Origin: Candidatus Parcubacteria bacterium
GTDB lineage: Bacteria > Patescibacteriota > Minisyncoccia > UBA6257 > JAPLYJ01
Assembly: GCA_026395655.1 (NCBI GenBank)
Contig: JAPLYJ010000045.1
Span: 1 to 15,404 of the forward strand
Length of the DNA: 15,404 bases
Reading direction: 5' to 3'
A program made the translations under genes and the position numbers. Shown here in pieces: positions 6,877-13,542 of the stretch; positions within the stretch are counted from its first letter, which is position 1; every line of letters starts with the position of its first letter. Below the pieces are notes generated by a model. The model saw only the letters and a list, made by a program, of their open reading frames with translations, made no database searches and was not told the DNA's origin.

Positions 6877-8982
6877 ATGTCCCCCAAATTCATCAATCAC
6901 CTCAAAGAGGTACAAAGTAGAGAAGGTCTTAAGCAACCTTTTATTGTAAAAAGAATAGAAGATGCTATTTACAAAGCTTTAACCGCTACTGAGGAAGGGG
7001 ACAAGAAAAAAGCTAAAGAATTAAGTCAAAAAGTTATTCGGATTTTAAATCGTAGATTTAAATCTAAAGAAATACCTCAGGTAGAACAGATTCAAGATGT
7101 AGTAGAAGAAGTTTTAATTCTAGAAGGCTTTGTTGAACCAGCTAAAGCATATATTTTATATCGTGAACAGCATCGTCAAATTAGAGAAGCCAAAGTAGCT
7201 AGCGAAGAAGCTTTAGGATTGGTAGATAATTATTTGAAAGAATTAGATTGGGAAGTTAAAGAGAATAGCAATATGACTTATTCTCTACAAGGCTTAAATC
7301 ATTATGTTGCTGCGCATGTTACTAAAAAATATTGGTTAAATCATATCTATCCCATTGAGATTCGTAAAGCTATCAATGATGGTGATTTTCATATTCATGA
7401 TTTAGATATCTTGTCTACGTATTGCTGTGGTTGGGATTTAGCTGATCTTTTAATAAAAGGATTTAGAGGCGTACCGGGGAAAATTCAATCTAAACCAGCT
7501 AAACATTTTCGTGTAGCTTTAGGTCAATTAGTTAATTTCTTCTATACCTTACAAGGTGAATCTGCTGGTGCCCAAGCTGTATCTAATTTTGATACCTTGC
7601 TAGCCCCGTTTATCAAATATGATGGACTATCTGCTGTTGAAGTAAAACAAGCTTTGCAAGAGTTTCTTTTTAATTGTAATGTGCCTACCAGAGTAGGTTT
7701 TCAAACGCCTTTTACTAATATTGCTTTAGATTTACAAGTACCTAGTACTTTAAAAGAAATGCCAGTTATCTATGGTGGAGTAAGACAAAAAGAAACATAT
7801 GGCCAATTCCAGGAAGAGATGAATATGTTAAATCGTATTCTTTGTGAAGTGTATACTGAAGGAGACGCTTCTGGCCAAGTTTTCACTTTTCCCATTCCTA
7901 CTTATAATATTTCCAAAGATTTTGATTGGGACAACAAAGATTATGAAGGTATCTGGCAGATGACAGCTAAATATGGTATTCCATATTTTAGTAATTTTGT
8001 TAATTCTGATATGAATCCAGAAGATGCTAGATCAATGTGTTGCCGTTTGCGTTTAGACAATCGGGAATTGTATAAAAGGGGAGGCGGACTTTTTGGAGCA
8101 GCGCCTTTAACAGGTTCTATGGGTGTAGTGACTATTAATTTACCCAGGATTGGATATCTTTCTAAAACAAAAAAAGAATTTTTTGATCGTTTGTCTAAGA
8201 TGATGGATTTAGCTCGTGATAGTTTGGAAATCAAAAGAAAAACTTTAGAAAGCCTTTCTTCCAAAGGTTTGTATCCATATACCAGGTATTACTTAGAAGG
8301 TGTCTATAAATTAAGAGGATCATTCTGGGGGAATCATTTTTCTACCATTGGTTTAATAGGCATGAACGAAGCTTTGGAAAATTTCTTAGAAACTAATATA
8401 GGTACAAAGGTAGGACACAGTTTTGCTTTACAGGTTTTAGATTTCATGCGTGAAAAATTAATTAAATATCAAGAAGAAACAGGTAATCTTTATAACTTAG
8501 AAGCTACGCCAGCAGAAGGTACTTCTTACCGTTTGGCTATTTTGGATAAAAAAAGATACCCAGATATTATTACCGGCGGAGAAAATGAACCGTATTATAC
8601 TAATTCTACACAATTACCTGTTAATTATACTGATGACCTTTTTGAAGCTTTAAAATTACAAGATGAATTACAAACGAAATATACCGGTGGTACAGTTTTT
8701 CATGGTTTTATTGGAGAGGAAATATCTGATCCTTCCGCTGTTAAAAATTTAATTAAAACTATTTTTGAAAAATTCAAATTACCGTATTTTACTTTAACAC
8801 CTACCTTTTCCGTTTGCCCGCATCATGGATATATATCGGGTCAGCATTTTACTTGTCCGCTATGTGTGGTAGAACAGCCTTGTGAGGTATATTCTCGTAT
8901 CGTAGGATATCTTAGACCCATCAGACAATGGCACAAAGGTAAACAAGAAGAATTCAGATTACGTCAGACATTTAAATTGTAA
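6877..8982 (+). CDS. nrdD: Anaerobic (class III) ribonucleoside-triphosphate reductase, glycyl-radical enzyme
   Basis: NrdD makes deoxyribonucleotides without oxygen, using a glycyl radical installed by the radical-SAM activase NrdG. The 701-residue protein starts with an ATP-cone allosteric domain (about 20-105, PFIVKRIEDAIYKAL...). The catalytic barrel follows, with TRVGFQTPFTN and a CCRLRLD motif (Cys388-Cys389), a likely site for the thiyl-radical cysteine. Near the C-terminus are zinc-site residues in CPHHG (Cys647) and CPLC (Cys660, Cys663), plus an extra Cys669. The radical loop EVYSRIVGYLRP places the radical on Gly677. Start context is AAAATATG. The partner nrdG lies beyond an oppositely oriented ATPase gene. 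A working NrdD needs NrdG, so the damaged nrdG is relevant to whether this enzyme is active. Confidence 0.95.
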   Translation: MSPKFINHLKEVQSREGLKQPFIVKRIEDAIYKALTATEEGDKKKAKELSQKVIRILNRRFKSKEIPQVEQIQDVVEEVLILEGFVEPAKAYILYREQHRQIREAKVASEEALGLVDNYLKELDWEVKENSNMTYSLQGLNHYVAAHVTKKYWLNHIYPIEIRKAINDGDFHIHDLDILSTYCCGWDLADLLIKGFRGVPGKIQSKPAKHFRVALGQLVNFFYTLQGESAGAQAVSNFDTLLAPFIKYDGLSAVEVKQALQEFLFNCNVPTRVGFQTPFTNIALDLQVPSTLKEMPVIYGGVRQKETYGQFQEEMNMLNRILCEVYTEGDASGQVFTFPIPTYNISKDFDWDNKDYEGIWQMTAKYGIPYFSNFVNSDMNPEDARSMCCRLRLDNRELYKRGGGLFGAAPLTGSMGVVTINLPRIGYLSKTKKEFFDRLSKMMDLARDSLEIKRKTLESLSSKGLYPYTRYYLEGVYKLRGSFWGNHFSTIGLIGMNEALENFLETNIGTKVGHSFALQVLDFMREKLIKYQEETGNLYNLEATPAEGTSYRLAILDKKRYPDIITGGENEPYYTNSTQLPVNYTDDLFEALKLQDELQTKYTGGTVFHGFIGEEISDPSAVKNLIKTIFEKFKLPYFTLTPTFSVCPHHGYISGQHFTCPLCVVEQPCEVYSRIVGYLRPIRQWHKGKQEEFRLRQTFKL

Positions 8983-9002
8983 AAATTTACACCTTGTATC
9001 AA

Positions 9003-9019
9003 ATTATTTATTAAATAAT
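9003..9019. repeat. A/T-only palindrome at the nrdD / ATPase convergent junction
   Basis: A 17-base perfect palindrome with 8-base arms (ATTATTTA / TAAATAAT) around one base spans the end of the ATPase gene and the space after nrdD. It is flanked by a short CACC...GGTG pair (within 8990-9032). It could form a weak hairpin between the convergent genes, but it has no G/C-rich stem, so a terminator role is only a possibility. Confidence 0.25.
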
Positions 9020-10219
9020 ATATATAGGGTGATTATCTAATAGTGTTTGCGAAGCAATTTTTCTATACAAGACGAATAATTTTATCTCTGGGTAATATTT
9101 TTTAAAAATAGAGCTGGATAATATCTGAGCCTTATTTTTTACCTCTAATGCTAGTTTTTTGTTTTGCCCCAAGTTTATCACAAAATCAATTTCAGCTTTT
9201 TGTTTTGAATGCCAGAAGTTATAAGTATATTCTGTTTTGGTTAACTGTTGGAACACGCCGTTCTCTAGAAGGGCACCGGCATCTGTACGTTCGTCTAATG
9301 GTCTGAAATCGTTTATTACTGCATTACGTAAGCCTGTATCATAGAAATAAACTTTTGGAGTTTTTACGATTTCTAATCTTTTATTATTAAAATAAGGCTT
9401 GATTAAATCTGCTACAAAAGTTTTTTGGATGAAACCAAGATATTTTTTTAAGGAGAGATAATCATATCCAGATAGGTCTGAAAGCTCATTGTAGGATACT
9501 AGGTTGCCTATCTGTAAGGCTAGACCCTTAATTAAGTTTGATAATTTATAATCATCAATTAAACCTAATATATCTTTAACCTCTCGTAAAAAATAAGTGT
9601 TATATATGTTTTTTAAGACTTCTTTTTTTTCTTCTATGCTGCTTGAAATTACTACTCGGGGGTAGCCACCGTAAATTAAATATTCTTCGTAAAAATTCAT
9701 TAATTTTTGATGGGCTTCAGGGCTAATCTCTGTTTCAAAATTTTTCCAGAAAATACCTTGTTTTTCTTTTAAATAGTCATAATAATTTTTATCTTTGTAG
9801 CTAAGAATCTCCAAAAAATTTAGAGGGTATAGGTTGAATATAAAAATGCGACCTACTAGATATTTTAATACTTTAACAGTGAGATCTATGCTAGAAGACC
9901 CTGAGATAAAAATCTTAATAGGGAAATGATCAAATATATATTTTAATTTTTTACCACCGTCTTTGGCATATTGGAATTCATCTATAAAAATATACTTTTT
10001 TCCTTTAACATAAATATTGATAAAATCATCTAAATTATTATTGAAGAGACTTAAGATGCTTTGATCTTCAAAACTTATAAAAACATCGCCTGATACTTTT
10101 TCAGCGATTTCTTTTAATAAGGTGGTTTTACCACATTGTCTTGGACCAACTATGGCTATAATTTCCGGTTTATCCAAGTATTTTAGAATTAGATCTTCTA
10201 AATAGCGCTTAATATACAT
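9011..10219 (-). CDS. AAA ATPase with DUF4143 C-terminal domain
   Basis: This is a 402-residue member of the AAA_14/DUF4143 ATPases, which are widespread and often horizontally acquired, with no settled function. Walker A is GPRQCGKTT (residues 25-33), Walker B is YIFIDEF (75-81), and a sensor-like IFISGSSS lies near 104-111. The C-terminal DUF4143 part has YEEYLIYGGYPR and then AEIDFVI...LALEVKNK. That spacing resembles the D...ExK core of the PD-(D/E)XK nuclease fold, as noted for this family. The gene separates nrdD from nrdG on the opposite strand and has its own TTGACA/TATAAT promoter. Unlike most neighbours, it has an AAAAGG Shine-Dalgarno-like sequence about eight bases before the ATG. 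All three points suggest an inserted accessory gene. I found no flanking target-site duplication. Confidence 0.9.
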   Translation of the reverse strand: MYIKRYLEDLILKYLDKPEIIAIVGPRQCGKTTLLKEIAEKVSGDVFISFEDQSILSLFNNNLDDFINIYVKGKKYIFIDEFQYAKDGGKKLKYIFDHFPIKIFISGSSSIDLTVKVLKYLVGRIFIFNLYPLNFLEILSYKDKNYYDYLKEKQGIFWKNFETEISPEAHQKLMNFYEEYLIYGGYPRVVISSSIEEKKEVLKNIYNTYFLREVKDILGLIDDYKLSNLIKGLALQIGNLVSYNELSDLSGYDYLSLKKYLGFIQKTFVADLIKPYFNNKRLEIVKTPKVYFYDTGLRNAVINDFRPLDERTDAGALLENGVFQQLTKTEYTYNFWHSKQKAEIDFVINLGQNKKLALEVKNKAQILSSSIFKKYYPEIKLFVLYRKIASQTLLDNHPIYII

Positions 10220-10257
10220 GTTTTTTAGCCTTTTTACTAAAATTATACTATGATATA

Positions 10258-10285
10258 ATTATAGTAAATTTGAATTTAATGTCAA
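10258..10285 (-). promoter_or_regulatory. Consensus promoter for the AAA/DUF4143 ATPase
   Basis: On the minus strand there is an exact TTGACA (10280-10285), a 16-base spacer, and an exact TATAAT (10258-10263). Transcription would begin about 30 bases before the start codon at 10219. The -10 lies inside a near-palindrome with TACTAT/ATAGTA arms (about 10246-10266), which could be an operator. This is the best promoter match in the window. Confidence 0.7.
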
Positions 10286-10304
10286 CTATCTGCCTTTTTA
10301 TCAT

Positions 10305-10332
10305 TTGAAAAATTATTTTTATGATATATAGT
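10305..10332 (+). promoter_or_regulatory. Candidate nrdG promoter overlapping an inverted repeat
   Basis: TTGAAA (10305-10310), a 16-base spacer and TATAGT (10327-10332) lie upstream of nrdG. The -10 overlaps the perfect inverted repeat described in the next entry. The promoter is divergent from the ATPase promoter in the same 156-base region. Confidence 0.4.
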
Positions 10333-10346
10333 AGGTTTATATCATA
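10320..10346. repeat. Perfect 9-base inverted repeat in the ATPase-nrdG divergent region
   Basis: TATGATATA (10320-10328) and its exact reverse complement TATATCATA (10338-10346) are separated by nine bases. The same 9-mer occurs a third time at 10249-10257, next to the ATPase -10. The outer copies extend to 11 matching bases in inverted orientation (10248-10258 and 10337-10347). Copies overlap both divergent promoters, which fits a shared operator. In sequence this rich in A and T, chance remains a real alternative. Confidence 0.4.
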
Positions 10347-10375
10347 GAATATTAATTAAAAGTCTTTAAACATAC

Positions 10376-10840
10376 ATGCTTTTTGGAGGCATACAAAAAT
10401 TAACGTTAGTTGATTATCCCGGCAAGGTAGCGGCCACTTTATTTACAGTAGGCTGCAATTTGCGTTGTCATTTTTGCCATAATCCAGAAATTGTTTTACC
10501 CGATTTGATATTAAAACATCCTATTATTTCCGAAAAAGAAATTTTAGATTTTTTAGAAAGCAGAAAAGATTTTTTATCAGGTGTATGTGTGACAGGAGGA
10601 GAACCTACCTTACAAACTGATCTTTTAGATTTTTTAAGAAAACTTAAAAAAATGAAATTTTTGATAAAGTTAGATACCAATGGTACTAACCCTGATATAT
10701 TAAAAAATGTTTTAAAAAATAAATTAGCAGACTATATCGCCATGGATATCAAAGAACCTTTGGACAAGAAATTTATTTATAGTGATATATCTGCTATTAA
10801 AAAAAGCATTGATTTAATTAAAAAAAAAGCATTGATTTAA
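10376..10840 (+). CDS. nrdG: Radical-SAM activase of anaerobic ribonucleotide reductase, N-terminal part (frameshifted)
   Basis: NrdG uses a [4Fe-4S] cluster and S-adenosylmethionine to create the glycyl radical on NrdD. This frame encodes 154 residues. It starts with the NrdG2-type opening GGIQKLTLVDYPGKVAATLF, then the cluster motif C27-x3-C31-x2-C34 (GCNLRCHFC), the SAM-binding GGEP (74-77), KLDTNGT and YIAMDIK. It stops early at TAA 10838-10840 because of a 23-base tandem duplication. Removing one repeat unit joins it exactly to the downstream frame (…IDLIKKSGLPYEFRTTVYP…), giving a normal protein of about 226 residues. Unless slippage occurs, this product lacks the last third of the barrel and is probably inactive. 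The candidate promoter is at 10305-10332. Confidence 0.85.
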   Translation: MLFGGIQKLTLVDYPGKVAATLFTVGCNLRCHFCHNPEIVLPDLILKHPIISEKEILDFLESRKDFLSGVCVTGGEPTLQTDLLDFLRKLKKMKFLIKLDTNGTNPDILKNVLKNKLADYIAMDIKEPLDKKFIYSDISAIKKSIDLIKKKALI

Positions 10841-10848
10841 TTAAAAAA
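10799..10848 (+). repeat. 23-base tandem duplication inside nrdG causing a frameshift
   Basis: Bases 10799-10825 recur exactly at 10822-10848 with a period of 23. The unit is an A-run followed by GCATTGATTTAATT. The period is not a multiple of three, so the reading frame is lost. The second copy begins with nine A residues (10820-10828), read in the upstream frame as AAA-AAA-AAA. A -1 ribosomal slip, or one extra A added by RNA polymerase here, would restore the frame and leave an eight-residue insertion in a helix. Confidence 0.9.
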
Positions 10849-10854
10849 TCAGGT

Positions 10855-11079
10855 TTGCCATATGAATTTCGTACCACGGTATATCCGAGTTTAACCGCAG
10901 CTGATCTTTGGCAGATTGCAGAAGAAATCAAGCCAGCTCAAAAATATTTTCTCCAAGAGTTTTCTCCTATTAAGAATTTAGATGCTTCTTTTTCTCAATT
11001 AAGGGGGTTAAGCAAGGCTGAATTAACAGAACTTTGTTTACAAATGAAACCTTTTTTTGAAATCTGTCAGGCAAGGTAA
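10855..11079 (+). pseudogene. nrdG: nrdG C-terminal part, out of frame with its N-terminal part
   Basis: This 74-residue open frame (MPYEFRTTVYPSL...FFEICQAR) is the remaining third of the NrdG2 radical-SAM barrel. It has the strand-helix pattern FRTTVYPSLTAADLWQIAEEI and KYFLQEFSP, typical of the end of this family. It is in the -1 frame relative to the N-terminal part, with one repeat unit too many between them. The first Met (10855) is an internal residue of the intact protein rather than a genuine start, as there is no leader or Shine-Dalgarno sequence. Residues just upstream (IKKSGL) also belong to the original protein. The comEC promoter begins two bases after its stop. Confidence 0.8.
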
Positions 11080-11080
11080 T

Positions 11081-11110
11081 TTGACTTTTATTTTTTAAAA
11101 ATGATAATAA
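11081..11110 (+). promoter_or_regulatory. Promoter for the split comEC genes
   Basis: TTGACT (11081-11086) follows the nrdG stop codon directly. GATAAT (11103-11108, 16-base spacer) or the overlapping TAATAA (11105-11110, 18-base spacer) serves as -10. Transcription would begin near 11115, about 25 bases before the comEC start. Confidence 0.6.
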
Positions 11111-11126
11111 GTTAAACAGCCTGGGG

Positions 11127-11132
11127 AAAGGA
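11127..11132 (+). promoter_or_regulatory. Shine-Dalgarno sequence of comEC
   Basis: AAAGGA lies seven bases before the ATG at 11140. It is the clearest ribosome binding site in the window and contrasts with the TATG-type leaders of most genes here. It supports the chosen comEC start. Confidence 0.65.
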
Positions 11133-11139
11133 TAAAGAG

Positions 11140-12648
11140 ATGGTTTCCAGGGCTTTAGCTTTTAGATATTTTTGTCTAACATTTATCTTGGGCATATCAT
11201 TGGGACCGCTTTTTCAAGCGGTTTTTAAATATGTATTTTTTCTGATTTTAATTTGTCTGTTTTTTAGCATTTTTTTATTTAAAAAAGGAAATAAAAAATT
11301 AGCTTTTAATATTTTTTTAATATTATTTTGTTTATTAGGCGTATATAGATATTTATCTTTTAGACCTTTTGTTAATCATCCTTTATATGATTTAGTTTTA
11401 AATCAGCAAAATGGCTTAGAAGTAACATTAACAGGGAAGATAATCAGTCAGATTCAAGGTAAAAACACAGATATGCGTTTTAACGTTAAAATAGATCAAG
11501 CTTGGTTAAACGAAGAAAAAATACCATCTTCTGAATTAATTTCAGTGACCCTGCCTAAAATATATGATTTTTCTTACGGAGATCTTTTATTTTTAAAAGG
11601 TTCTTTGAAATTAGCTACAGATTCTTTAAATAAACATTTAGGGTATTTAACAAAAGACAATATTTTTTTAACCATGTATGATCCGGAAATTAAAGTTTTA
11701 GGGCATAATCAAGGGAATAGTATTTTAAGAGTAATATATAAGACAGGGGAGACATTTCAAAATAGTTTAAATAAAAGCATATCAGAACCTTCCGTGAGTT
11801 TGGTTAGCGGTTTGATTTTAGGTAATTCTGCAGCTGGTTTTGATGCAAAATTTAGCAATGCTTTACGCCAAGTAGGTTTAAGTCATATCGTAGCGGTATC
11901 AGGCTATAATCTTACTATCCTAGCAGAAAGTTTATCTAAAATTTGTTTGTTTTTAGGTTTTACAAAAAATATTTCATTTGGTTTTTCTTCGTTAGCTATC
12001 ATTGTTTTTTGTTTGTTAACAGGAGCTTCTGCTTCGGTTATTAGATCGGGAATTATGGCTTTGGTTTTACTTTTAGCTCAACGCATATCTAGAACGTATT
12101 ATTCTGTTAACGCTTTACTTTTAGCAGGCGTGATTATGTTATTATTCAATCCTTTGATTCTTACTTTAGATTTAGGTTTTCAATTATCTTTTTTAGCTAC
12201 CTTGGGATTGATATATTTAGGTTCTTTTTGGCAAAGAATTTTAAAAGGGGAAAAAAGATCATTTTTAAGTTGGAGAGCTAATTTAGCTACTACAGCTTCG
12301 GCTTTAACCATGGTTAGCCCTTGGATTTTTTACAAACAGGATACTTTTTCTTTAATCGCACCTTTATCCAATCTTTTAGTAGTGCCTTTGATACCTTTGT
12401 TAATGTTTCTAGGTTTTTGTGTGGCATTATCTGGCATGCTTTGGCCTTTTTTAGGTAATATTTTGGGTTTCTTAGCTTTGTGGCCGAGTCAATGGGTAAT
12501 AATTTTAGTTAATTTTTTTAGTAAATTGTCTTTTAGTCAATTGGTTTTTAATTTTCACCCTGTTTTAAAATTAGCTATACTTTTAATATCATATTTTTTT
12601 ATAATCAGATTAGCGTATAATGAAAACAAAAGAACACATGAAAATTAG
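11140..12648 (+). CDS. comEC: ComEC/Rec2 DNA-uptake channel, membrane part only
   Basis: ComEC is the membrane channel that brings transforming single-stranded DNA into the cytoplasm. The 502-residue product starts with membrane segments (about 7-75). A soluble OB-like DUF4131 region follows (about 90-190), and then the Competence domain with several membrane helices. The most typical stretch is LVSGLILGNSAAGFDAKFSNALRQVGLSHIVAVSGYN, split here as LVSGLILGNSAAG and LSHIVAVSGYN. The metallo-beta-lactamase domain, present at the C-terminus of full-length ComEC, is absent here and is encoded by the next, overlapping gene. The start is supported by an AAAGGA Shine-Dalgarno sequence. DNA uptake is important to many small-genome bacteria that scavenge nucleotides, though that role here is inferred. 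Confidence 0.92.
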   Translation: MVSRALAFRYFCLTFILGISLGPLFQAVFKYVFFLILICLFFSIFLFKKGNKKLAFNIFLILFCLLGVYRYLSFRPFVNHPLYDLVLNQQNGLEVTLTGKIISQIQGKNTDMRFNVKIDQAWLNEEKIPSSELISVTLPKIYDFSYGDLLFLKGSLKLATDSLNKHLGYLTKDNIFLTMYDPEIKVLGHNQGNSILRVIYKTGETFQNSLNKSISEPSVSLVSGLILGNSAAGFDAKFSNALRQVGLSHIVAVSGYNLTILAESLSKICLFLGFTKNISFGFSSLAIIVFCLLTGASASVIRSGIMALVLLLAQRISRTYYSVNALLLAGVIMLLFNPLILTLDLGFQLSFLATLGLIYLGSFWQRILKGEKRSFLSWRANLATTASALTMVSPWIFYKQDTFSLIAPLSNLLVVPLIPLLMFLGFCVALSGMLWPFLGNILGFLALWPSQWVIILVNFFSKLSFSQLVFNFHPVLKLAILLISYFFIIRLAYNENKRTHEN

Positions 12649-13495
12649 ATTCTGGAAAATATTAATTTTAATTTTGATAGTTTTAAATGCTTTTTTCTGG
12701 TTGTCTTTTTTTTCATATCTTTCTAAGTTTAATTCTTCCGTTACTTATTTGTCTGTAGGACAAGGGGATTCAGAGTTAATCAGTACTTTTGGTGGACATG
12801 TTTTAATTGATGCAGGACCTAATGCCTCTATTTTAGAGCCATTGGCCAAAGCTTTGCCTTTTTATGAAAAAACTATTGATGTTTTTGTGTTATCTAATCA
12901 AGACAAAGATCATTACGGTGGATTGTTAGAAATATTAAAACGATACAAGGTACGCAGCGTAATGATGGCTGGGGTTATTAATTTTGATGAAAGTTTTAAA
13001 ATGGTTAAAGACGAGATTATCAAACAACAGATACCTGTTTTTTGGGCTGCCCAAGGAGCTGAGATATATTTTTCTGATAATCGTAAAATTAAATTTATAT
13101 ATCCCAATAAAGGTATGTTTTCGGAAAACAAATCAACAAATGATTTAAGCGTGGTTTTAGATTACCAAACCCCAACAGGCAATTTTTTATTTACCGGAGA
13201 TATTGGGTTTAAGATAGAAGATATGTTGATGAGTGTTGTTAGTCAAGCTAAATATATAGCGTTAAAGGTAGCTCATCATGGTTCTAAATATGCTAGTTCT
13301 TCAATTTTTTTAAATGTTATTAATCCAGCTTACGCTATCATTGAAGTAGGCAAAAACAGTTATGGCCATCCTGACCCAGGTACTATTTCGCGTTTAGAAG
13401 CCATTGGTAGTCAGATTTTTAGAACTGATCAAAATGGCAATATTGTTTTTTCGGAAACTAAGAATCAATCTTGGAAAATCAATCAAAGTTTTTGA
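12620..13495 (+). CDS. ComEC-type metallo-beta-lactamase domain protein, membrane anchored
   Basis: This 291-residue protein is the missing ComEC C-terminal domain as a separate gene. One hydrophobic anchor (about 12-33) precedes SVGQGDSELI, typical of ComEC hydrolase domains. Metal-site motifs are N93-x-D95-x-D97-H98 (SNQDKDHYGG), GD194, KVAHHGS (His219, His220) and YGHPDP (His250). The first ligand, usually His in H-x-D-x-D-H, is Asn here. The domain is thought to act on the non-transported DNA strand, and the anchor would place it outside the membrane. The ATG at 12620 overlaps comEC by 29 bases. A second Met (12638) would shorten the overlap to 11. Either way, translational coupling is likely. 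Confidence 0.88.
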   Translation: MKTKEHMKIRFWKILILILIVLNAFFWLSFFSYLSKFNSSVTYLSVGQGDSELISTFGGHVLIDAGPNASILEPLAKALPFYEKTIDVFVLSNQDKDHYGGLLEILKRYKVRSVMMAGVINFDESFKMVKDEIIKQQIPVFWAAQGAEIYFSDNRKIKFIYPNKGMFSENKSTNDLSVVLDYQTPTGNFLFTGDIGFKIEDMLMSVVSQAKYIALKVAHHGSKYASSSIFLNVINPAYAIIEVGKNSYGHPDPGTISRLEAIGSQIFRTDQNGNIVFSETKNQSWKINQSF

Positions 13496-13520
13496 CTTTT
13501 AGTCTCTAAATATATATTAT
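13492..13520 (+). promoter_or_regulatory. Promoter for aspS
   Basis: TTGACT (13492-13497) overlaps the TGA stop of the previous gene. After a 17-base spacer comes TATTAT (13515-13520). Transcription would begin near 13527, leaving a leader of about 16 bases before the aspS ATG at 13543. Confidence 0.65.
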
Positions 13521-13542
13521 AAAAGTAATAACAAAAAAACAT

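Noticed and set aside
9011..10219. Insertion sequence or transposase
   Set aside because: The gene is an AAA/DUF4143 ATPase, not a transposase. I found no terminal inverted repeats or target-site duplication at its ends.
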